From: Bacteroidales bacterium | GTDB taxonomy: Bacteria; Bacteroidota; Bacteroidia; Bacteroidales; WCHB1-69 | NCBI GenBank assembly: GCA_017649855.1 | Contig: JAGCGA010000036.1 | Span: 1 to 64,000 of the forward strand | DNA: 64,000 nt | Reading direction: 5' to 3' | Part shown: one piece after another, positions 53,654 to 63,166 of the stretch | How positions within the stretch are numbered: position 1 is the first letter of the stretch | How the letters are laid out: each line of letters opens with the position of its first letter | Notes under the pieces: model-generated | Seen by the model: the letters and a program-made list of their open reading frames with translations, nothing else | Databases searched by the model: none | What the model was told of the DNA's origin: nothing | Made by a program: the position numbers and the translations under genes

Positions 53654-56600
53654 CTATAAAATCACCAGTTTTTCAACCGTTTCAGCTGTTTCCAGATTCT
53701 CATTGCGCACACGCAGACGGTACATGTAAACCCCTTTGCCGATCTTGTCGCCTGCATCGTCGAGACCATCCCAGGGGATCGGCTGACTCCTGTTGCCTTC
53801 CAGCACCTGGGTGGTGTTGATCGTCTTCAACAGCTTGCCGGAGATGGTGTACACCTGCACCTGCACATCAAAGACCCCGCCCGGCAGGTTGTGTTCAAAG
53901 AAGAACTCGGTATGGGTGGTGAAAGGATTCGGATAGTTCAACACATGACTCAGCATGAGTTTCTGATCGGAAATCACCTCAAAGGTCAGTTCCTTCTCCG
54001 AATGATTGTTGTTGATATCCCAGGCCCGCAACATGATGGTGTGTTTCCCGGCAGTCTGCTCCCCTAGCTGATAGCGGACCGTACCCATGTTGAAACTGTC
54101 TTTCTCCGTCTGATAGAAGTCGTTGAGGATGACCTGCGAATCGGAAAGCCCGTCCATGACAGCCGTCAGGTCGTGGCCGATACCGTTGCCCGTGGTGTTG
54201 ATACCATAGTTGTCTTTGATTTTGGCGATCAGCATCGGCGTACTGTTGACGATACCGCCATTGACAAAAGACTCATCGTTCAGATATAACTCTATCTCGG
54301 GTCCCTCCTTGTCATCCAGCCCCGAGGTGTCTGTGCCACCGATGATAATATCGGTATAGGCTCCTGCCGCATCACTACTACTGCTACGTGCATAGTAGCT
54401 GATCTTGCCATTGCCATAATCGTAGTTGATGTCTTTGGGTAGATAAAAGGAAAAGGTGAAATAACCGTTTTTGACCGTGTTGTTGCCCTTGAACAGAATG
54501 CTTTTCTGGACCTCAAAACTGAACGGGTAACTAGTCGGATCATTCTCCAGGGTGGAAACCATCATGCTCTTGTCATAAACAGACGGGAAAATTGTGCCAT
54601 TGAAATCTTGTTGAAGCACATTCTGTTCGTCGGCGATATGCCCACATACGGTAACCTTGGAGAAAGCCCGGAGGGTATCGGAGACCGTTCCGACCGCATG
54701 CTGGTTGATGGAATCCGTGACAACCTTATAATGCGGAATGGCCAACGGCATGGAGGGATCACCATAGAGCACGAACATACCCAAACTGGAGGTGGAACCG
54801 CCGTATTGGTTTTTGCCATAGAGCATGATCTCCCCAACAGTCGGATAGCGGCCATAGTCCTCCTTGTTAAAGACAAACTTGAAGATGTTCTTTCCGAAGT
54901 TATTATTCGAGAGAGACCATGCCTCGCGAGCAGCCGTGATCAAGGCCGACGCCCCACCATGGTTGTTGAAATAGACGATGTCAGCCGGTGAGAGAGTGGG
55001 CCGGTCATAGAAGCCGAAAGTACAAGAGAGCGTGAGCATCAACGGTTGATTGTACCGGTTGGTCCAACTGTTGATGTCGGAATTCTCCAAGATACGTTCC
55101 GCAGCCCATCCATCTTTGCCGCTATGCCCTATGTAAGTCATCATCAGGGCACCGCGGTTCATGCGGTTATTGATATCTTTGGTCACCTCCGGATAGCGCT
55201 GCCCGCCCGCGTTAGAGACCTGCTGGTATGCATCCAGGTAAATCTTGTCAAAATTGATATTCGGATTGGCCTCCTGGACAAACATCGTGAATGAATCCGC
55301 ATTGGAGATGAAGTCATTACCCTCCTCATCATCAGCCACGAAGGCCATGACGTTACGCCAGTCGGCCAGATTGGAGATGGCCGACGACTGTTCGGGAACA
55401 AGATTGGTGCGGGTGGTGTATTGGATGCTCTTTTCCACTGCCGTGTTCGCCTGTGCGGCTGTCGCAGCAGGGAAGCGCCCTACCGGCACATCGAACAGGC
55501 CGGCCCCATTCTCTCCTTCGTTGTCATCCAACAATCCCAAAACATCATCACAAGCATAAAAATAGATTTCCGATATGCTGGAATTTCTGGTTGTCGGTTG
55601 GTAATTAGGAACAAATGATTTTGTATTGGCCACCCGACCACGATAGTCATAGCAGGGACGACCGAAGAGAAGCAGGTAGCGGGGATATTGCCCATTGGTA
55701 CGGTCGTAGATCATCTTCGCATAATCGCGAATGGCCATCGGGTCCTGCGAGCCGCTGGAGAATTCGTTATAGACCTGTTGGGTCGTCACCACCTTGACGT
55801 TCATGCCGTCATTACTGCGTCGGAAGGCGGCGAGACGGTCAGCTTGGGTCTGGAAATCCGGATGGGTCACAATGATCATATCGACATTGGAGGTGGCGTG
55901 GAGATTCTGGTTGGCCACCCGCCCGGCAGGGGTCACTGACAAGTAGTCCGTCCCGGAAAAGGCGATAAAATAGCGCAACGTATCGGTCAAGACCTTGAAA
56001 GAGGCACCCTCGGCGGTGGATTGCAACGCATACTGTACGCTCTTTGAGGGATCTGTGACATCCCAAACGTAAGTGGCTGGAGTAGCCCCCTTGATGTGGA
56101 ACTCGGTCACCTGGCCGCTTCCAACCGTTGATGGATTACAAAAGGGAACCTGGGCCGCATACATCGACAACCGGCATGGCACCTGCAACTCTATCCAGTC
56201 CAGATAGGCCAGCGAAGTGGTGCTGGGCTTGTTGTATTCCAAGGTGACAATCTGTAACGAGCCGGAGGGGGTATAGGAAAAAGTACCTTTAGCCATATTG
56301 GCCATTTGCTGCGAGTTCAACGAGGGGAGCACGACATTCCCAATCAAGTGATTGTTGACAGACACATTCATTCGGGACACGACCTTGGAAACACCCGCCA
56401 CTGCAACGGACACCATGGCTTCTCCTCCTTGGACTTCGGGAGTATTAAAACGATATTGCCGAGAGGTGGTGATGTCAAAAAGATCCCCGAACCAGTCGCG
56501 ACCAGACTCTCCAAAATTATTCAAATCATCCTCCACAAAATCGTAATAAATGTATTCTGAGGTAGTGTTGTTGGCCTGCAATGAGCTGTTATCCATCACC

Positions 56601-57493
56601 GTGATGCGCTTCTTCTCCCCCACCCCGGGCGTGTTGGTAATAAAATAATAGGAAGTGTCGGTATAGACATTGGTCATATGGGTGAATTTCTGATAGTCAG
56701 CACTATATGACCATGAGTGGGGTGACTGCCCATAGAAGACCAGATAGTCGCCGTTATCCAGGGTGCCGTCTCCATTATCAAAGATACGGACAGGGAGTTC
56801 CATCAGATCCTCGGGACGAGGAGCGGCATTGGCCTCCGGGAGCATGGCCCCGCCATTACCGAAGACCGCCAGTTGGGAAGAGCTGATAGGAGCCTGCATG
56901 CCCATGGCTATCAGATCCTGATAGGTAACCTTGTGCATGCCTGTCTGGGTGACCCCGCAACGGTACCATTGGCCCGTGGCGAGCACCGACTGGCTGACAT
57001 GGTCCTTGCCCGACTTGGCACGCGCCGGCTGGGCACCTTCCACCGTTAACGTCAACGAAACAAGACGCCGGTATTGACCGGAACCACTTTCCACGATGGG
57101 GACAAACGAGAGGAGGAGATATGGCTTTTTTCGGGAATAAGCCGACACCGCGTTGATTTTCAGTGTTTTCGACTGGAAATCTTCTGGGATCAACTGGACC
57201 TCTCCCGCCTTGACATCCTCATATTCGGTTTGTATAATGGAAACTTGATACGATTCATAAAAATCCTGTACAGGGATCATCTCGTAAAATGAGGGTACAC
57301 CTGGATCCGTTTGGAGATAAACACAATCCTCAAAGGACAAAAAAGAAAGGACCCGATCTTCTGAAATGTGGTGCGTGATGGGGTCTTTCCATTGGATATT
57401 TATTTTTTTTTCGATTCTTTGTGCCTGAGCATCAGTCAATTGAAAGATTGCACAGATAAAAAAAAGTATGGCCACCCAATATTTGTATCTCAT
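53654..57493 (-). CDS. porU: Type IX secretion system sortase PorU
   Basis: A 1279-residue protein with a signal peptide (about 1-24, ending LTDAQA). A beta-rich N-terminal part leads to a C25 (gingipain-like) protease domain. Its dyad is visible as His790 in YIGHSGKDGWA and Cys824 in TLSCTFGFYDRP. The C-terminus (NYPNPFTTHTEFFF to TVEKLVIL) is a FlgD-like T9SS tail that PorU is known to retain. PorU removes the sorting domain of T9SS cargo and joins it to A-LPS at the cell surface. It diverges from the porP-gldJ pair. Confidence 0.93.
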   Translation of the reverse strand: MRYKYWVAILFFICAIFQLTDAQAQRIEKKINIQWKDPITHHISEDRVLSFLSFEDCVYLQTDPGVPSFYEMIPVQDFYESYQVSIIQTEYEDVKAGEVQLIPEDFQSKTLKINAVSAYSRKKPYLLLSFVPIVESGSGQYRRLVSLTLTVEGAQPARAKSGKDHVSQSVLATGQWYRCGVTQTGMHKVTYQDLIAMGMQAPISSSQLAVFGNGGAMLPEANAAPRPEDLMELPVRIFDNGDGTLDNGDYLVFYGQSPHSWSYSADYQKFTHMTNVYTDTSYYFITNTPGVGEKKRITVMDNSSLQANNTTSEYIYYDFVEDDLNNFGESGRDWFGDLFDITTSRQYRFNTPEVQGGEAMVSVAVAGVSKVVSRMNVSVNNHLIGNVVLPSLNSQQMANMAKGTFSYTPSGSLQIVTLEYNKPSTTSLAYLDWIELQVPCRLSMYAAQVPFCNPSTVGSGQVTEFHIKGATPATYVWDVTDPSKSVQYALQSTAEGASFKVLTDTLRYFIAFSGTDYLSVTPAGRVANQNLHATSNVDMIIVTHPDFQTQADRLAAFRRSNDGMNVKVVTTQQVYNEFSSGSQDPMAIRDYAKMIYDRTNGQYPRYLLLFGRPCYDYRGRVANTKSFVPNYQPTTRNSSISEIYFYACDDVLGLLDDNEGENGAGLFDVPVGRFPAATAAQANTAVEKSIQYTTRTNLVPEQSSAISNLADWRNVMAFVADDEEGNDFISNADSFTMFVQEANPNINFDKIYLDAYQQVSNAGGQRYPEVTKDINNRMNRGALMMTYIGHSGKDGWAAERILENSDINSWTNRYNQPLMLTLSCTFGFYDRPTLSPADIVYFNNHGGASALITAAREAWSLSNNNFGKNIFKFVFNKEDYGRYPTVGEIMLYGKNQYGGSTSSLGMFVLYGDPSMPLAIPHYKVVTDSINQHAVGTVSDTLRAFSKVTVCGHIADEQNVLQQDFNGTIFPSVYDKSMMVSTLENDPTSYPFSFEVQKSILFKGNNTVKNGYFTFSFYLPKDINYDYGNGKISYYARSSSSDAAGAYTDIIIGGTDTSGLDDKEGPEIELYLNDESFVNGGIVNSTPMLIAKIKDNYGINTTGNGIGHDLTAVMDGLSDSQVILNDFYQTEKDSFNMGTVRYQLGEQTAGKHTIMLRAWDINNNHSEKELTFEVISDQKLMLSHVLNYPNPFTTHTEFFFEHNLPGGVFDVQVQVYTISGKLLKTINTTQVLEGNRSQPIPWDGLDDAGDKIGKGVYMYRLRVRNENLETAETVEKLVIL

Positions 57494-57566
57494 TCTTCGT
57501 TTTTTTTAGAAAATGCATTTGCATGATAATAACGCACTGCAGTTGTTATTATTGCAATGTTTGTAA

Positions 57567-57574
57567 CAAAATTA
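57567..57574 (-). promoter_or_regulatory. -7 promoter box of porU
   Basis: TAATTTTG on the minus strand, 74 bases before the porU ATG; a weaker match of the TAnnTTTG type. Confidence 0.4.
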
Positions 57575-57605
57575 TATTTATTAAAGTATAATATAAACTT
57601 TTTTG

Positions 57606-57613
57606 TATTTTTG
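57606..57613 (+). promoter_or_regulatory. -7 promoter box of porP-gldJ
   Basis: TATTTTTG, 22 bases before the ATG at 57636. Confidence 0.65.
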
Positions 57614-57635
57614 CACGCTACAAAAGTTTTAAGAT

Positions 57636-58679
57636 ATGCGTAACCGAATCATAATCCTTTTCACCGCAATTTTGTCGATTGGCTTCTTCCAGGCCAACGC
57701 GCAAGATGCTCTATTTTCGCAGTTCTATGCGAATCCGTTATACTTGAATCCTGCCATGGCTGGAACCAATGTATGTCCGCGCGTCGCATTCAATTTCCGC
57801 GACCAATGGCCAGCCGCATCCGGCACATTCATGACCTACACAGCATCTTATGACGAGCATTTCGACAAGCTTTCCGGTGGTATCGGCGTTTTGTTGTTTG
57901 GCGACCGTGCCGGTGAGGGCGGTTGTATCAACACTTATAATGCCAGCTTTATGTATTCCTTCAAAGTGAAGGTTGCCAAAAAATTCAACTTGCGCCTGGC
58001 TTTGCAGGCCACCTATCAAAACAAGTCATTGGATTGGAACAAGTTGACATTCGGGGACATGATAGATCCAAAATATGGTTTCGTATATCAGACCAACGAA
58101 CAACAACCTGGCAAGTTGAGCCGTAGCATCTTCGACATGTCTGCAGGACTTTTGGGCTACACGCCCCATGTCTATTTCGGCATGGCAGCGCACCACATCA
58201 CCCGTCCATACCAAGGATTCCTCGTCCAGAGCGGCTCGGATGCTCCCGAGGCCCGTCTTCCGGTAAAATGGACTGCCCACGTGGGTGCCTATTTCGATCT
58301 GAAACGCAAGAGCAAAAAGGAGACCTCTTTTGGTGATATCTCCATCAGCCCGAACTTCATCTATGAGCATCAGATGTGCTTCAACTACTTCAACGAAGGT
58401 TTCTACCTGAACTTCTACCCCTTCACGGTAGGTGCTTGGTTGCGCCATGGTTTGACCTATCGGAATAAAGAAGAGGAGATCTCCACCTACAATCTGGATG
58501 CCTTCATCGTGATGTTCGGTATTGAATACAACTGGTTCAAGATCGGTTACTCCTACGATGTCACTATCAGCCAATTGGCAAATGTCACAGGTGGCAGCCA
58601 CGAGGTCTCTCTGCAATTGCTTCTGCCGTGTCCTAACAAGAAACAGGCTTTGAAAGACCTCAAGTGCCCGTCCTTCTAA
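57636..58679 (+). CDS. PorP/SprF-family T9SS outer-membrane protein
   Basis: A 347-residue protein with a signal peptide (about 1-22, ending QANAQ). It is followed by the family hallmark ALFSQFYANPLYLNPAMAG and RVAFNFRDQWPA. The rest alternates strands expected of an outer-membrane beta-barrel. PorP/SprF proteins help anchor or export specific T9SS products, particularly type B cargo such as that at position 1. It precedes gldJ by 51 bases on the same transcript. Confidence 0.9.
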   Translation: MRNRIIILFTAILSIGFFQANAQDALFSQFYANPLYLNPAMAGTNVCPRVAFNFRDQWPAASGTFMTYTASYDEHFDKLSGGIGVLLFGDRAGEGGCINTYNASFMYSFKVKVAKKFNLRLALQATYQNKSLDWNKLTFGDMIDPKYGFVYQTNEQQPGKLSRSIFDMSAGLLGYTPHVYFGMAAHHITRPYQGFLVQSGSDAPEARLPVKWTAHVGAYFDLKRKSKKETSFGDISISPNFIYEHQMCFNYFNEGFYLNFYPFTVGAWLRHGLTYRNKEEEISTYNLDAFIVMFGIEYNWFKIGYSYDVTISQLANVTGGSHEVSLQLLLPCPNKKQALKDLKCPSF

Positions 58680-58730
58680 TTGTCTAACACCTTTCAGAAA
58701 TTTAATAAACGGAAATAATTACATAAAACA

Positions 58731-60245
58731 ATGAATACAATCAAAAACGTATCAACTGTATTATTCATCATGGCCCTTGTGTTTGGCCTGAGCTCCTGCA
58801 AAAAAGAGTCTTCCCCCACTACTGGTTGGACCTATAATGATGCTAAGAACGGTGGTTTTGAAGTGGCTCCTTTCGAAGAGCAAGCTACAGGACCCGGTCT
58901 CGTCTTCATTGAGGGTGGTACCTTTGTGATGGGTCAGATGGAAGAAGATGTGATGAAAGACTGGAACAACACCCCGCGCCGTGTGTCTGTCGCCTCTTTC
59001 TACATGGACGAGTGCGAGATTTCCAATGTGGACTATCTCGAATACCTTTATTGGCTGGAGAGAGTCTTCATCCCGCAAGACTTGAAGGTGGTTTACGACA
59101 ATGCCGTACCTGATGAGAATGTTTGGCGTGATCGTCTCGGCTACAATGAGCCGGATGTGGAATACTACTTCCGTCATCCTGCCTACAGACATTATCCCGT
59201 GGTGGGCGTCAACTGGCTTCAAGCCACCAACTACGCTGCTTGGCGTACCGACCGTGTCAACGAGAAGATCCTCGCCGACCGCGGCTATGTGGACTATGCC
59301 GAGACCCCGACCGCTGAAGGTTACTTCAACACGGATGCTTACTTGACTTATGAGACCTACGAGGCAGAAGGCCAAAAGCGTCTCCGCTATATCTCTTCCG
59401 GTGAGTACCGCAATGTAAAGATGGAAGACGGCATCCTGCTGCCCAAATACCGCCTCCCTACCGAGGCTGAGTGGGAATACGCCGCCTACGGTCTGATCGG
59501 CAACACCCTCAACGAGCGCGTGCTCGAACGTAAAGTATATCCTTGGAACGGACAACAACTCCGTACCGAAGACAAGAAATACTATGGTAACTTCATGACC
59601 AACATCCGTAGAGGACGCGGTGACTATATGGGTATCGCCAGCTCCTTGAACGATGCCGGTTTCAAGACCAAAGAGGTCTACTCCGACTGGCCAAACGACT
59701 ACGGCTTGTATCAAATGGCTGGTAACGTTGCCGAATGGGTGATGGATGTATACAGACAAAGCTCCCACGACGATGTGACCGAATACAACCCGTTCCGTGG
59801 TAACTACTTCGAGACCAAACAGCTCCTCGAAGACGGAACCGTGGCTGAACGTGATAGCGTCGGTAAGATCCCGATGGTTCCCGTTTCTGACTTCAAAAAC
59901 GACAGAAGACGTAACTATCGTGCTGCCGACAACAAGAACTATCTCGATGGCGACTGGCAGTCTCTGCAAGACATGGACAGCTGGACCAATGCCACCACCA
60001 ACACGGAAGCTACCGAGCAGATGTACCGCAAGAGCACTAATAACTACGAGTGGTCTCTGGTCAGCGACCAAGCCCGTGTTTACAAGGGCGGTTCTTGGCG
60101 AGACATCCCCTACTGGTCAGCTCCTGGTTCCCGCCGTTACCTGGACGAGGATGAGGCTACCGACTATATCGGATTCCGTTGTGCCATGGCCCGCGTAGGC
60201 AGCCAAACCCAAGGCACGAAAGCCTCTAAAAAGAGAAAGAAATAG
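58731..60245 (+). CDS. gldJ: Gliding-motility/T9SS lipoprotein GldJ
   Basis: A 504-residue lipoprotein (signal ending FGLSSC, Cys23). The mature part begins TGWTYNDAKNGGFEV and continues GPGLVFIEGGTFVMG, then DWNNTPRRVSVASFYMDE, a pattern specific to GldJ rather than GldK. It has the formylglycine-generating-enzyme (SUMF1) fold: RLPTEAEWEYAAYG, MAGNVAEWVMDVY and GGSWRD near the end. GldJ stabilises GldK and is needed for gliding and secretion in Flavobacterium. The end is basic (KASKKRKK). Followed by a strong terminator. Confidence 0.9.
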   Translation: MNTIKNVSTVLFIMALVFGLSSCKKESSPTTGWTYNDAKNGGFEVAPFEEQATGPGLVFIEGGTFVMGQMEEDVMKDWNNTPRRVSVASFYMDECEISNVDYLEYLYWLERVFIPQDLKVVYDNAVPDENVWRDRLGYNEPDVEYYFRHPAYRHYPVVGVNWLQATNYAAWRTDRVNEKILADRGYVDYAETPTAEGYFNTDAYLTYETYEAEGQKRLRYISSGEYRNVKMEDGILLPKYRLPTEAEWEYAAYGLIGNTLNERVLERKVYPWNGQQLRTEDKKYYGNFMTNIRRGRGDYMGIASSLNDAGFKTKEVYSDWPNDYGLYQMAGNVAEWVMDVYRQSSHDDVTEYNPFRGNYFETKQLLEDGTVAERDSVGKIPMVPVSDFKNDRRRNYRAADNKNYLDGDWQSLQDMDSWTNATTNTEATEQMYRKSTNNYEWSLVSDQARVYKGGSWRDIPYWSAPGSRRYLDEDEATDYIGFRCAMARVGSQTQGTKASKKRKK

Positions 60246-60265
60246 TCTCTAACCTTGATCACCAC

Positions 60266-60303
60266 AAAAAAAGAGGATGTCCTATTGGTCATCCTCTTTT
60301 TTT
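60266..60303. terminator. Bidirectional terminator overlapping a coding end
   Basis: Stem AAAAAAAGAGGATG / CATCCTCTTTTTTT with a 10-base loop. It ends gldJ transcription. On the minus strand it contains the last codons and stop of the gene at 60282. Confidence 0.85.
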
Positions 60304-60728
60304 GTCTCTTCAACCCTCGAGTAGGTATGAATGATGAAATACTTCTTGCGAATCAGGTATTCATAAAGCAGCCATATCACGAAGTAACCGTTGGTGAAGA
60401 TCTTATACACCAGTCCCCAAGGATGTGGCAGGGTGAAGAAAAAGTCGGCAAGCCAAAGGATAATGTCCACCACAAAAAGATAATCCCACCATTTTTCGCG
60501 ATCATGGAACTCCGCATAGTTCACCACCCCCTCCTGCACATGGATCATACGGGAGGCCGAGATAAAAGGGATCATACTCTGAATGGTCAACTCATAGTGT
60601 CCGGCAGGCATCTGAATTTGGACCTCTGGAGTTTGCATGATGCCCAACAGTTGGCGGTTGATGCAGATCTTGTGCGGGATCCGCATAGAGAACTTGGCGC
60701 GTTTCTGGACGATCTTCAGCAATGCCAT
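60282..60728 (-). CDS. Membrane protein of unknown function
   Basis: A 148-residue protein. The N-terminal ~65 residues look soluble and beta-rich (EVQIQMPAGHYELTIQSMIPF), like a small carbohydrate- or PEGA-type strand domain. Two hydrophobic segments follow (about 82-100 and 107-125). The end is charged. No family recognised. Its stop codon lies inside the gldJ terminator. It starts 1 base after the preceding gene's stop. Confidence 0.7.
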   Translation of the reverse strand: MALLKIVQKRAKFSMRIPHKICINRQLLGIMQTPEVQIQMPAGHYELTIQSMIPFISASRMIHVQEGVVNYAEFHDREKWWDYLFVVDIILWLADFFFTLPHPWGLVYKIFTNGYFVIWLLYEYLIRKKYFIIHTYSRVEETKKEDDQ

Positions 60729-60729
60729 A

Positions 60730-60984
60730 TTATTGGTTTTTGAGCCATTGGTCCATCTCTTTTATCTTACCACGGTATTTCTCAATCTGGGCATCTAAAA
60801 AGCTCTCACTGAATTTAGAATCGCAGAAGCCATTGCCGCGGGCCACATAATCATCATCTTCCATGGAGCTGTATAGCTCCAGATAATTTTGAAGATAGGT
60901 CTCATATTGGGCGCGCAGGGTCTGAAGCTCTTCAGGCGTCGCCTCGATGGTGTCTCCGGAGGAAAAGGTATAGCGTGTTTTCAT
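60730..60984 (-). CDS. Small soluble protein of unknown function
   Basis: An 84-residue protein from the ATG at 60984; an in-frame TTG upstream is less likely. Mostly helical and acidic, with aromatic pairs (YETYLQNYLELYSS) and a charged end (EKYRGKIKEMDQWLKNQ). No family recognised. Paired with the membrane-protein gene 1 base downstream and separated from atpC by a terminator. Confidence 0.6.
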   Translation of the reverse strand: MKTRYTFSSGDTIEATPEELQTLRAQYETYLQNYLELYSSMEDDDYVARGNGFCDSKFSESFLDAQIEKYRGKIKEMDQWLKNQ

Positions 60985-61008
60985 ATTTTCTTTGGCATTC
61001 AAATAAAA

Positions 61009-61031
61009 AAGAGGGTGCTTTCCACCCTCTT
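61009..61031 (-). terminator. Terminator of atpDC
   Basis: 7-bp stem GAGGGTG / CACCCTC with loop CTTTC, followed by a T run on the minus strand, 25 bases past the atpC stop. Confidence 0.75.
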
Positions 61032-61054
61032 ACCTATTATATATATTGTATCGG

Positions 61055-61294
61055 TTATTCAGCAAGGACGAGGATTTTATCATGGAGGACTTCCACCACT
61101 CCACCGTTGATGTCAAAGGTCTGAGTCTGTTTATCCTCTTTGGTCTCGATTTTGACTTGGCCTTTTTGGAGGGCGGCCACCAGAGGGGCATGGTGCTCGA
61201 GGATCTCGAACAGGCCATCGATGCCCGGAAGCTGGACTAAGGAAACCTCTCCAGCATACACTTCATTTGCGGGTGTTCTGATCTCTAACTTCAT
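61055..61294 (-). CDS. atpC: ATP synthase epsilon subunit (short form)
   Basis: A 79-residue F1 epsilon subunit that contains only the N-terminal beta-sandwich: TPANEVYAGEVSLVQLPGIDGLFEILEHHAPLVAAL. The C-terminal helical hairpin of E. coli epsilon is absent, as is usual in Bacteroidetes, so inhibition by that hairpin cannot occur. It follows atpD by 6 bases. Confidence 0.93.
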   Translation of the reverse strand: MKLEIRTPANEVYAGEVSLVQLPGIDGLFEILEHHAPLVAALQKGQVKIETKEDKQTQTFDINGGVVEVLHDKILVLAE

Positions 61295-61300
61295 AACTCG

Positions 61301-62821
<1,521 letters not shown>

Positions 62822-62842
62822 TCAATAAATAATTTGAGCCGC

Positions 62843-62850
62843 CAAAGATA
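62843..62850 (-). promoter_or_regulatory. -7 promoter box of atpDC
   Basis: TATCTTTG on the minus strand, 36 bases before the atpD ATG. Confidence 0.65.
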
Positions 62851-62921
62851 GTAAAAAATGTGATAGACCATACCAGTAAAATTTTTTTTTAGACAAGTGT
62901 TGGAGGAATTGAAAAAAAGTG

Positions 62922-62929
62922 TATTTTTG
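62922..62929 (+). promoter_or_regulatory. -7 promoter box of tRNA-Gly
   Basis: TATTTTTG, 15 bases before the tRNA 5' end, the same spacing as for tRNA-Cys. Confidence 0.65.
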
Positions 62930-62944
62930 CCGCCGATTTCGCAA

Positions 62945-63017
<73 letters not shown>

Positions 63018-63023
63018 CTTTGT

Positions 63024-63047
63024 AGAGACGTTCTGTGGAACGTCTCT
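63024..63047 (+). terminator. Terminator of tRNA-Gly
   Basis: 10-bp stem AGAGACGTTC / GAACGTCTCT with loop TGTG, followed by a T run. Confidence 0.9.
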
Positions 63048-63109
63048 TTTTTTTTATCCAGATATCCAGCACCCATCTGACAACAATGTTTCTTGCAAAG
63101 AAAAATTCG

Positions 63110-63117
63110 TATTTTTG
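63110..63117 (+). promoter_or_regulatory. -7 promoter box of the PAD-like gene
   Basis: TATTTTTG, 49 bases before the ATG at 63167. Confidence 0.55.
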
Positions 63118-63166
63118 CAGCCTTTTTATAATAAACACGCAGTCATTATCCCTTTACAACAATCTT

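Noticed and set aside
58731-60245. Calling this lipoprotein GldK/PorK because it follows a PorP homologue
   Set aside because: The mature N-terminus (TGWTYNDAKNGGF) and DWNNTPRRVSVASFYMDE pattern fit GldJ, porU is adjacent as in the gldJ locus, and no gldL/M/N genes follow.
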